64,000 nucleotides of DNA. Origin: Haberlea rhodopensis (taxonomy: Eukaryota > Streptophyta > Magnoliopsida > Lamiales > Gesneriaceae). Below are positions 54,747-63,597 of the stretch, in pieces. The notes beneath the pieces are model-generated. The model had not been told where the DNA came from and ran no database searches. It saw only the letters and a list, made by a program, of their open reading frames with translations. Location of the stretch: NCBI GenBank assembly GCA_907163345.1, contig CAJQUN010000032.1, positions 5,990,424 through 6,054,423 on the forward strand, read 5' to 3'. Position 1 is the stretch's first letter; each line of letters starts with the position of its first letter. Position numbers and translations under genes: made by a program.

Positions 54747-54842
54747 TTGTATACTGTAAAAGTGTAAACCAAGTCTTCTAGTGAATCCTTCCTGCAAAGG
54801 AAGAAGGGGAGACGTAGAAGCGTTGTGCTTCGAACTTCCAGA
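54747..54842 (+). promoter_or_regulatory. Conserved hairpin/purine module shared by SIRE-like LTRs
   Basis: AAGTCTTCTAGTG is followed by CTTCCTGCAAAGGAAG (6-bp stem, GCAA loop), then AAGGGGAGACGTAGAAG and TTCGAACTTCCA. The same order is found at 9471-9580, 12681-12787 and 13241-13340. Confidence 0.75.
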
Positions 54843-55061
54843 AACAACCTCTTGTCATTTGTTTATTGCTTTATTACTTCAGTTTTATTCCTCACAAGTT
54901 TTGTAGACGTCTTCCGCACTATAATAAGTGTCTACCGACTTGCCTGATATTGAGTAGCAACTGTAATACTTAACAGTTTACAGTTAACCAGAAAAGAAAT
55001 CGAAATTGTATCTAGTGTTTATTCAACCCATCCTTCTAAACACTACCCCGATCCTAACAAG

Positions 55062-55073
55062 TGGTATCAGAGC
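55062..55073 (+). other. Primer-binding site (initiator-Met tRNA)
   Basis: TGGTATCAGAGC two bases after the LTR end CCTAACA. Confidence 0.93.
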
Positions 55074-55117
55074 TTAGGTCTTCTCAATCTTGAGAAATTA
55101 CCATTTACCAAAAACTG

Positions 55118-56143
55118 TTGGCCTCATTCAGCAAGATTCCAATGTTCAAGAAAGACGAATATGATGATTGTAGGATCCGTATGCAAGCACATCTAAGTGC
55201 TCAAGATGATGATATGTGGTATGTAATCACTGAAGGACCTTTGAAGATCATGAAAATCAATACAGCTTCTTCTATCACAAGTGGTGATCCACAAATGGTA
55301 GAAAAGGAAAGATCTCAATGGTCAAATGAAGACAAGAAAAAAGCAAATCTAGACAACGTTGCTAAGGACATTCTGTTCAAAACTTTGGACAAAAATATGT
55401 TCAACAAAATAAAGATGTGCCCTACAGCCAAAGAAATCTGGGAGAAGATTGCTCAACTCTGTGAAGGAAATGATCAAACCAAAGAAAACAAGCTTACTGT
55501 GGCTTTACAGAAGTTTGAGCATATCAAAATGATAAATGGAGAAACTCTCAACGAGTACGATGAAAGAGTGACTGGAATAATCAATGAACTAAACAGTCTG
55601 GGTAAGGAGTTACCCAACAGAGAAGTCACTCTCAAAGTAATGAGAGGTCTACCAAGAGAATGGGATGTCAAGACCATTGCTATGAGAGAATCGAAGGACA
55701 TCAACAAAATAGATCTACATGATCTGTTTGCTGATTTAAAAGCCTATGAATTCGAATTAGGCATTCGGGTTGAAGATGAACCAAGTACCAGTCAACCAAC
55801 AAAAGCTCTCACTGCATCGGAGTCTCTGCCTACTCCTACAGAAATAACTCCAGAAAAGATGTGTAATGATGCTATGGCAATGTTTGTAAAGAAATTTGGG
55901 AAATTCATGAAGAAGAATCAGAGATCTTATCAATCATATCCTCGGAGGCAGAGTTCCAAAGGAAATTCAGAAGAAGAAGAGCGAGTATGCTTCAACTGCC
56001 TCAAACCAGGGCACTTCATTGCGGACTGTCCTAAACCCAAGAAGGATGATCACAAAAGAGGATCCAAGGATTACAGAAAATCCAAAGAAACCATCATCCA
56101 AAAAGGACAGAGATCAAAAGGTCTTGATGGCAGAAGAAAGTAA
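55118..56143 (+). CDS. SIRE-type Gag (start codon changed to TTG)
   Basis: The frame begins TTGGCCTCATTC where the family pattern (M)ASFSKIPMF expects ATG; the first in-frame ATG is at 55142. The UBN2-type gag region includes WYVITEGPLKI, ILFKTLDKNMFNKI, TAKEIWEKIAQLCEG and VMRGLPREWDVKT. One zinc knuckle reads CFNCLKPGHFIADC near residue 290. After it the true reading moves to another frame near 56090 (NPKKPSSKKD... then VLMAEESKSKWAD), so the frame stops at 56143. Gag forms the cytoplasmic particle; the knuckle binds element RNA. Confidence 0.9.
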   Translation: MASFSKIPMFKKDEYDDCRIRMQAHLSAQDDDMWYVITEGPLKIMKINTASSITSGDPQMVEKERSQWSNEDKKKANLDNVAKDILFKTLDKNMFNKIKMCPTAKEIWEKIAQLCEGNDQTKENKLTVALQKFEHIKMINGETLNEYDERVTGIINELNSLGKELPNREVTLKVMRGLPREWDVKTIAMRESKDINKIDLHDLFADLKAYEFELGIRVEDEPSTSQPTKALTASESLPTPTEITPEKMCNDAMAMFVKKFGKFMKKNQRSYQSYPRRQSSKGNSEEEERVCFNCLKPGHFIADCPKPKKDDHKRGSKDYRKSKETIIQKGQRSKGLDGRRK

Positions 56144-57077
56144 GAGCAAATGGGCTGATTCTGAATCAGAATCAGAAGAGTTAACTAGCTCATCCAGCGA
56201 GAGTGAAGACGAGGAAGTCCACTGCTTAATGGCAAATAATGAAAATAAGGTACATGAATCAAACCTATCTGAATTTACACATAGTGAACTTACCAATGCA
56301 TTGCAGGACATGATAAATGAGTATCGGACGCTATATGAATCTTTTGAAAGCTATAAGACTGAGCACACAACCCAAACCGAAACGCATGAAAACAAGCTTG
56401 ATTGTGAACAATCAAGGGAGTTGAACTGCCTAAGGGAAACAGCCAGTCTCCTAGTGAAGGAAAGAGATGAAGCCAAGAATGGTTACCAGAAACTTAGCAA
56501 ACTGGTTAGCACTTGGAATGCGTCGACTACCAGAAAGGATGAAATGCTTGAGTCTATAAGGCTTGCTGGTGATTTAACAGGCATAGGCTATAATAGCAAT
56601 GACAGCAGTTCATCTGGTAATGAACCTCAACTGTGTCTAACAAAAGGCAAGGTTCAATCAATGAACTTTGTAAGATCTAGCACAGTATATGACTCTTACG
56701 AACTGGTTAAAGAACCTGTTAAAGCAACACTCATCAAGGAACAGGCACAGCACAGAGGTATCGGTTATGTAGAACCACTCAAAGAGGCTAAACCGAGGCA
56801 AAAGTTCAGAAATGAACTTAAACCCACTGGTCGAGCAGCTAGAGAGGTTAAACTCAACTGGTACTACAACTGTAAACCTGTCCAGAAGAGGTATATGCTA
56901 AATAACAGGAACTACAAACCAAAAGCACATGCATACACATATTATCACACTCCACAGTCAAAATCATCACCTATATTTATAAATGCACACACATTTCAGA
57001 ACACACACCGACCTAAGTCATTCAGGGTCATACAAGTGTGGGTTCCGAAAGGACTAATCCTACCAGGACCCAAGTAG
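56019..57077 (+). CDS. SIRE-type Gag C-terminal extension
   Basis: In this frame the sequence continues as MAEESKSKWADSESESEELT, an acidic Ser/Glu tract, EEVHCLMANN, then a long helical, probably coiled-coil part (LNCLRETASLLVKERDEAKN). It ends with VWVPKGLILPGPK and a TAG at 57075-57077. The extension after the knuckle is typical of SIRE elements. The region has no known enzymatic domain. Its frame equals that of pol downstream, separated by the TAG and by a TAA near 57105. Confidence 0.8.
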   Translation: MRTVLNPRRMITKEDPRITENPKKPSSKKDRDQKVLMAEESKSKWADSESESEELTSSSSESEDEEVHCLMANNENKVHESNLSEFTHSELTNALQDMINEYRTLYESFESYKTEHTTQTETHENKLDCEQSRELNCLRETASLLVKERDEAKNGYQKLSKLVSTWNASTTRKDEMLESIRLAGDLTGIGYNSNDSSSSGNEPQLCLTKGKVQSMNFVRSSTVYDSYELVKEPVKATLIKEQAQHRGIGYVEPLKEAKPRQKFRNELKPTGRAAREVKLNWYYNCKPVQKRYMLNNRNYKPKAHAYTYYHTPQSKSSPIFINAHTFQNTHRPKSFRVIQVWVPKGLILPGPK

Positions 57078-57107
57078 GATTGGGTACCAATCATTCTATC
57101 GCTTTAA

Positions 57108-60100
57108 TTGCAGGAAACTAGAATGCATCCAGTTCGGAGCTCAGAATGGTTCCTAGACAGCGGATGCTCTAGACATATGACAGGGAATGCGAGCTTATTG
57201 TCTGAACTGGTGGACTCCACCGGACCCAGAATAACCTTTGGAGATAACGCGAAAGGTAGAACCGTGGGTAAGGGTAAGATTATCTACGGTAACATCATCA
57301 TTAAAGATATTCTTTTAGTTGAAAATCTATGCTACAACTTGATTAGCATAAGTCAATTGTGTGACAATGGTCATTCCGTAGAATTCAATCAGCACTCATG
57401 CACAATTAAATCTAATGATGGCAGTATATTACTCGTAGGTAGAAGGCATGATAACACATATAAAATTGATTGGAATCTTAATCAACCTACCTCTTCTACT
57501 TGCTTAGCTGCCCTGAATTCTTCCAAAAATTGGCTTTGGCACAAACGGTTGAGTCACTTAAATTTTAAAACTATTGCCAGTCTGCGTAAACTTGATCTAG
57601 TTATTGGACTGCCCCAAATTGAGTTCTCAAAAGACAAGATCTGTGCAGCATGCCAACTTGGTAAGCAAATCAGATCCTCCTTTAAGAACAAAGGGAGTAA
57701 ATCTTCTTCTCGGTGCCTAGAGTTGCTGCATATGGATCTGTTTGGTCCAATACCAGTAACAAGTCTAGGGGGAATGAAGTATACCCTAGTGGTAATAGAC
57801 GATTACACTCGTTTCACGTGGGTCTTGTTCCTAAGTGGCAAAGATCAGGCTACTCCAAAGCTGATCAAATTACTGAAAAGACTCCGAAATGAGAAATCGT
57901 GTGGGATAGATAGAATTCGCAGTGATAAAGGTACTGAGTTCACCAATCAATCACTCGAATCATATCTAGATGACCTTGGTATTAAACACGAATACTCTGC
58001 AGCTAGAACTCCTCAACAAAACGGAGTTGCTGAGCGTAGGAACCGCACTTTGAAAGAAGCTGCGCGAACTATGCTCGCGGAATCAGAAATATCGCAGAGA
58101 TTTTGGGCAGAAGCTGTCAACACAGCATGTTATACGCAGAACAGATCAATGATTAATAAGCGAGCAAATAAAACCCCTTATGAGATCTGGAATGGCAGTA
58201 AGCCAAATATTTCCTATTTCCATGTGTTTGGTTGCAAATGTTTTATTCACAACAATGGAAAGACTCATCTCACTGCTTTTGATGCCAAATCTGATGCTGG
58301 AATATTCCTTGGCTATTCTACAGTTAGTAAGGCTTTCAGAGTATTTAATAATAGAACTCTTAATGTAGAAGAATCAGTGCATGTAAAATTTGATGAACCT
58401 ACTGACTGTATACTATCTGATATACAAATCAACAACTTGAGTAATCAACTGGAAAGCACTTACATTGACGAAAATGTTGATGATGAGATTGATTACAGAA
58501 GCAGGACTGACTGCTCCTTAGAACCAGAAGTTCCTGAAGCTCAAGCAGAGGAGTCTGCTGGCCAACAAGCACTGCAGCCAGCTTCAAATGAAACAGTAGC
58601 ATCTACCCCTGCTGCAGCAGAAGGAACAAATGAGAAAGATGAGTCAATCAGAACCTCTGATTTGCCTACTCACATCCAGTCAACTGAAGAACTCAATCCT
58701 CTTGGACCTTCGCTCCGGTGGAAGAAGGATCATCCACCTGAGCAGGTCATCGGTAACCCTCTTGCTCCTCTACGCACCAGAGGACAAATGATTAATGAAT
58801 TTCTTCATGCTGCATTCATATCTCATATAGAACCTAAGAAGATTGATGAAGCCATATTAGACCCAAGTTGGGTAGAAGCAATGCAGGAAGAACTAAATCA
58901 GTTTGAGCGAAACAAAGTATGGTATCTAGTACCACGACCACAGCATCACACTGTAATTGGCACCAAATGGGTGTTTAGAAATAAATTAGACGAAAACGGT
59001 ACAGTAATCAGAAATAAGGCAAGATTAGTTGCACAGGGCTACAGACAGGAAGAAGGCATTGATTTCGATGAAACTTTTGCCCCTGTAGCTCGACTAGAAG
59101 CAATTCGCATATTTCTTGCATTTGCTGCGTTTAAAGACTTTAAAGTCTATCAGATGGATGTTAAGAGTGCATTTCTTAACGGCAAACTCCAGGAAGAAGT
59201 CTATGTTGAACAACCTCCTGGATTTGAAAACCATCAGCAGCCATCTCATGTTTTCCGTCTCAATAAAGCTTTGTATGGTCTAAAGCAAGACCCCCGTGCC
59301 TGGTATGAAACTTTATCAAAATACTTGACAGAACACAATTTTATTATTGGCACGGTGGACAAGACCCTTTTTAAATTTACAAAGGGAGATCATACTCTGC
59401 TTGTTCAAATTTATGTTGATGATATTATCTTCGGAAGTACTAACTCAAAATTGTGCGAAAGATTCTCTAAAATTATGCAGGACCAATTTGAGAAGAGCAT
59501 GATGGGAGAACTATCATTTTTCTTAGGATTGCAAGTCAAGCAATCTAGTGAAGGAATCCTGATCAATCAGTCTAAATACACTAAAGAGCTACTGAAGAAA
59601 TATGCAATGAGTACCAGCTCAGCTGCTGCTACACCAATGAGCTCATCTGCCAAACTCGACTTGGATAATTTAGGAATACCAGTCGAAGTTACAATGTATC
59701 GAGGCATAATTGGATCTTTACTATATTTGACAGCCAGCCGACCAGATATTATGTTTGCAGTGTGTATGTGCGCCCGGTTTCAAGCAAATCCCAAGCAGTC
59801 GCACTTCACTGCGGTTAAAAGGATCCTAAAATATTTGAAAGGCACTGAGAATGTCGGTCTATGGTATCCAAGAGACTCAACCTTCAATCTTATTGGATAC
59901 TCAGATGCTGACTATGCTGGATGCAAAATTGACAGGAAAAGCACCAGTGGGTATTGTCAATTCCTTGGTGATCGATTGATATCATGGGGTTGCAAGAAAC
60001 AGACATCCATTGCAACTTCCACTGCAGAAGCAGAGTACCTTGCTACTGGAAGCTGCTGTGCTCAACTGCTCTGGATTCAGCAACAACTCAGAGACTATGG

Positions 60101-60359
60101 AATTGAGTCCACAGAGGCTCCTATTTTCTGTGACAATACATCTGCCATTGCCATAACATACAATCCAGTTCTTCATACTCGTACTAAACATATTGACATC
60201 CGTCATCATTTTATCAGAGATCATGTCATGAAGAAAGAAATTCGGCTGGAGTATATTTCTACAGAACAACAGGCAGCAGACATCTTCACAAAACCCCTAC
60301 CGGACGCTAAGTTTTCTTACTTTCGAAATATTCTTGGTTTAATTGAAATTACTTCTTGA
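57108..60359 (+). CDS. SIRE-type Pol: protease, integrase, RT, RNase H
   Basis: One open frame with all domains. Protease WFLDSGCSRHMTG at about residues 14-26. Integrase zinc motif WHKRLSHLNFKTIASL with CAACQLGKQ; core Asp in LLHMDLFGPIPV, Asp in IRSDKGTEFTN, Glu in QNGVAERRNRTL. RT begins KWVFRNKLDENGTVIRNKAR, with MDVKSAFLNGKLQEEV and active site QIYVDDIIFGS. RNase H GYSDADYAGCKIDRKSTSGY, STAEAEYLATGSCC, FCDNTSAI and TKHIDIRHHFIRDH, ending ADIFTKPLPDAKF. The first codon of the frame is TTG; the nearest ATG is 57123. Translation would need readthrough from Gag or another route, because TAG and TAA separate the frames. The enzyme set appears complete. Confidence 0.95.
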   Translation: MQETRMHPVRSSEWFLDSGCSRHMTGNASLLSELVDSTGPRITFGDNAKGRTVGKGKIIYGNIIIKDILLVENLCYNLISISQLCDNGHSVEFNQHSCTIKSNDGSILLVGRRHDNTYKIDWNLNQPTSSTCLAALNSSKNWLWHKRLSHLNFKTIASLRKLDLVIGLPQIEFSKDKICAACQLGKQIRSSFKNKGSKSSSRCLELLHMDLFGPIPVTSLGGMKYTLVVIDDYTRFTWVLFLSGKDQATPKLIKLLKRLRNEKSCGIDRIRSDKGTEFTNQSLESYLDDLGIKHEYSAARTPQQNGVAERRNRTLKEAARTMLAESEISQRFWAEAVNTACYTQNRSMINKRANKTPYEIWNGSKPNISYFHVFGCKCFIHNNGKTHLTAFDAKSDAGIFLGYSTVSKAFRVFNNRTLNVEESVHVKFDEPTDCILSDIQINNLSNQLESTYIDENVDDEIDYRSRTDCSLEPEVPEAQAEESAGQQALQPASNETVASTPAAAEGTNEKDESIRTSDLPTHIQSTEELNPLGPSLRWKKDHPPEQVIGNPLAPLRTRGQMINEFLHAAFISHIEPKKIDEAILDPSWVEAMQEELNQFERNKVWYLVPRPQHHTVIGTKWVFRNKLDENGTVIRNKARLVAQGYRQEEGIDFDETFAPVARLEAIRIFLAFAAFKDFKVYQMDVKSAFLNGKLQEEVYVEQPPGFENHQQPSHVFRLNKALYGLKQDPRAWYETLSKYLTEHNFIIGTVDKTLFKFTKGDHTLLVQIYVDDIIFGSTNSKLCERFSKIMQDQFEKSMMGELSFFLGLQVKQSSEGILINQSKYTKELLKKYAMSTSSAAATPMSSSAKLDLDNLGIPVEVTMYRGIIGSLLYLTASRPDIMFAVCMCARFQANPKQSHFTAVKRILKYLKGTENVGLWYPRDSTFNLIGYSDADYAGCKIDRKSTSGYCQFLGDRLISWGCKKQTSIATSTAEAEYLATGSCCAQLLWIQQQLRDYGIESTEAPIFCDNTSAIAITYNPVLHTRTKHIDIRHHFIRDHVMKKEIRLEYISTEQQAADIFTKPLPDAKFSYFRNILGLIEITS

Positions 60360-60893
60360 TTATTTTTTTTGGGTAATGAATTCAGGGGGAATTAGTTAGT
60401 TTTTGTGCATAAATTTAGGGGGAATTTCTGTTATAATTCTATCATGGTTATTTAAGCTCAGCTGGTAATACAATGGTCAGCTGCAGTAGGTGTATCCGAA
60501 CCAGTAGGACTCCACATCCAGTGGATGTTTTCCTATTAGTCGAACCCTACATACCAGCTGATGTTACCAAACATGCTTTGACAAAAATAACCCTCGACAC
60601 TTATTAACCTAATGAACGTCGGAATTCAAAATTACTTTTGTATAAAAATAAATTATTTCACTCCCGCCTAAATCCTGTCATTTTATTTATTTGCTAAATC
60701 TTTTTAAATCTTTAGATGATCGCCACGTATACATGTGTCCGCTCATCTACAGTACGACGTTACATATACTTTCTTTTTCACCGCCATTAGTTTCACTACT
60801 CTTCTTCTTCAACAAATCACTGCGATTATTTTTCTCTTTCAGAAAACCTTACTCTAACAAACTGCTGCTGCTTCTTCCTCTTACTCACTCAAA
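60360..60893 (+). promoter_or_regulatory. Spacer between pol and third ORF; PPT-like tracts and possible internal promoter
   Basis: Two AGGGGGAA tracts (about 60384 and 60417) resemble the PPT. TATAAAAATA at 60641-60650 lies about 250 bp before the third-ORF ATG, and the stretch between is pyrimidine-rich (CTTTCTTTTTCACC, CTCTTCTTCTTC), like a plant 5' leader. Promoter function is inferred. Confidence 0.35.
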
Positions 60894-63597
60894 ATGTCAA
60901 AGAATGTTCAGCCGAGTTTCATCACCAATGCTATTCACGTCGATTTCATTCAATATCCACATCCTCTGATGAAGAGACCAAGGAGTTGATACAAAGGCTG
61001 GATACCTCCGGACTCCTGGTAATCTTGAGCCAGACGCCCTCCTTTTACAGAACGAACTACAAGAGTTCTTTGCTACGGCCAATGTTGTGGATGACACCGT
61101 GGTGGCATCCATCTCTGGACAATCGGTCACCATCACCCAACCAGAATTTGCCACTCACCTGTGTCTACCCTCTACCGGACTCACTGATTTTTCGACTATT
61201 CCGGCAGAACTAAGAGAAGAGATGCGTCTCACAGTTTCGGACTCTGCTCATTACCTTCCACGTCCTCCTTTCCGGAAAGTATTGATGAAGAGTCATTATC
61301 GACAACTGGCGGACATAATCTCCAAGGGGCTCCTATGTAAGGCAGGATCATTTGATATGATTACCCCTGAAAAGTTTGACGTTATGAGCGCTATATGCAA
61401 AGGGTTGGAGATAAACTGGTCAGCTGTGTTATTTCAAATACTGACTAGTCTGGTAGCATCTGGCAAGGGTCAATCAGGTTTTGCTCTCCCACTAAGCAGT
61501 CTTTTTGAGAGAAAACACATTAAGACAGGGGCTCTCTCACACCTTCATCCAGGGAGACTCATCACTCACAAGTATCTTCAACTTCATCGCCAACGAAGTG
61601 GCAGAGAAGGCGGAGTGACAAAGCGTCGCTTGACTCAGGTAATCAGTGACTCTGAACAGACTGTATCGGAATCCGCTGAGTCTTCTCCCCCTCCTCCCCC
61701 TCTTAAGAAGCCCAGAACACGAAAAGCTGCTCCTCAGGCCGCCCGACAGCTAGACATTGCAGCCTCCGACATTATCTCCTCCGCCGGTCCTACAGACGTA
61801 AATCCTGATAGGGAACCCAGCCCTGCCATCCCTTCAACTGAGGAACCAACTGCTTCATTAGCCATGGTGCCTGCTCCTTCAGTGGTTCCAGCTGACACTC
61901 AGTCAGCACTGGTGAGCTCTCAGCAAGCACCAGGCTCTATCAGCTTCAGGACACCCAAGTCATTATGTCCATACTGTCATCCCAAGACCACCCCTGCTGG
62001 AAAAGGAAAATCTCTTACGGCTCCAGTGTCCACTCCTGTTGCCTTCGAGATTCAAATGGTAATGGATACAGTGGAAGCCAAACTGCAACCACAGTTGGAG
62101 ATTTTTGATCGATGGGTAAAGGCCCGTATCAAGGTTCGATTAGATGATTTTGATCAAATTCTGGATCAGGCTAGAGCAGATGAGAACAAAATACTGGCAT
62201 ATCTTCAAATCTCAGACCCTGAAACAAGCTTGAAGCTGCGAGATGTTTTCAGCCTGATGATCTATGTGGGTGAACTTCAGGCCCTGGTTGAAACTCGCCT
62301 TCAACAATTTGACGGTAATTCAGGAACAGCTAATCATGATAGAGCTGTTCTAAATGCTCTTGGTCCCAAGCTAGAAATGGCTGAGCTTGCTCTTCATGAC
62401 CTTCGCATATCCACTGGGATTCACTCTTGCTCCTCTGCTGAAACTGCTGCCAGCCCTGATCAGCCGGATCTTCAAATGGTCATTGCAAATTTGGAGATTG
62501 TCCCCTCTTCTGTGGAGCTCACTCCTACTGCTCTGGAGATCACTCCCACTGGCGCAGAGGCCGCACCATCTCCTTCCAGCCCTCATAATGATCAACAGCC
62601 CCAACCACTGGTTGTTGATCATACAACTGTAGATGCAGTCATACAGACAGTGGTTCAGCAGGTTACAATATCCTCTGCCAATCATGAACCCAGCGAGTCT
62701 TCACACTCAAATGATCACACCCAGACGTCTGCTGCTGTGGTTGATCAACCCACTACTACTTTGGCTGCTCCACCAAATGAAGAAACTGCCCATTTGGCTG
62801 TCACTATCTCAGAGTCTACAGCTGCACCAATTGTTGAAGCTTCTATGTTGCCCTCCACTGCAGTTGACGATGCTCATCTCAGCGCTCTTGTCCCTACTAC
62901 TGATGCTCCACTGATTGCTGCAGATCCGTCCATGGTTCAAGAGCTTTCAGAAGATTTTTTTGTCTTTACCAACCCTATGGACGAGCCTCCGAACATTGCT
63001 GCACAGCTAGCCAATCTCTCCACTGCTATATCAGCACTAGCAAGCGATGTTCATAAGCTTAAACAGGAAGAGCGAACTGCAACTCTCATTCTAGGCACTC
63101 ATCAGCAGCACACGGACTCACAATTCCAGCAAGTCTACCGGGACTTAAGTAGTTTAACGACTACTGTCACCAGACTTCAAACATTTGCTGAGAATGCAGT
63201 GGCGGATGCTTTTACTAGAATTGGCCAGGCGCGTCTTCAGATCAATCAAAACAATGAATCTCTTCATGCTGCCACCTCAATGGCTCTTGGAGAAAAGATT
63301 GACGACGCCAAGAAAACATTGACCGATCAGTTGGCCACCATGCAGGCAGCATTTGCCTCTCAAATTCAAGATATTTGCAACAGCCTGCCTGCAGCTCCTC
63401 AAATTATTCGCAGACTACCTGAACCCAGCCGAACTGCTCCCTCAACACAGCGGGCTTCAAGTTCAGCTGCTCATTCATCCCCTGCAACTGGAGCACCCAC
63501 TCAGCCCAGACCAACTGCTCAACCAAGATCTCGGAGTCCACGCCAACCGCCTGCCGAAAAACGCGACTATTCCAAACATTGGTTCGGGCGCAAATAG
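60894..63597 (+). CDS. Third ORF of the SIRE-type element (about 900 aa, function unknown)
   Basis: I place the start at ATG 60894 (MSKNVQPSFITNAIHVDF). Two one-base frame changes (between about 60930 and 60950, and near 61017) are needed to reach the long open frame that runs from 61087 to TAG at 63597. The N-terminal third is globular (FRKVLMKSHYRQLADIIS, LLCKAGSFDMITPEKFDVM) and resembles a domain I recall from retrotransposon-linked proteins of Lamiales. Next come a basic KKPRTRKAAPQAAR segment that could be a nuclear localisation signal, a CPYCH motif, a helical part, a long Thr/Ala/Pro/Ser-rich linker, a coiled-coil part (LANLSTAISALASDVHKLKQ and after) and a basic tail ending KHWFGRK. 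I see no signal peptide or membrane helix, so it does not look like an envelope protein despite its env-like position. Confidence 0.75.

Larger units (their letters stand above)
53713..55059 (+). repeat. 5' LTR of the SIRE-type element
   Basis: TGTTGGGAAAACG...CCGATCCTAACA, 1,347 bp. The U3 part (53750-54200) is an array of CAAC(T/C)GG words; the TATA box TATAAATAC is at 54454-54462. The module 54747-54842 matches other SIRE-like LTRs in the window. Confidence 0.88.

Noticed and set aside
57074..57113. Possible intron GTAGGATT...TTAATTGCAG between Gag and Pol
   Set aside because: At 40 nt it is below the usual plant minimum and its removal would shift the frame into nonsense.
60445..60510. 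tRNA-like stretch AAGCTCAGCTGGTAA
   Set aside because: It looks like an A box, but no cloverleaf, B box or acceptor stem can be drawn at tRNA spacing.
18191..63597. Idea that all single-base frameshifts are biological
   Set aside because: Several otherwise clean frames (copia at 20487 and 23110, gypsy at 27170, third ORF at 60940 and 61017) are broken by just one base. Uncorrected long-read indels could cause some of these, so I do not treat each as an evolutionary lesion.
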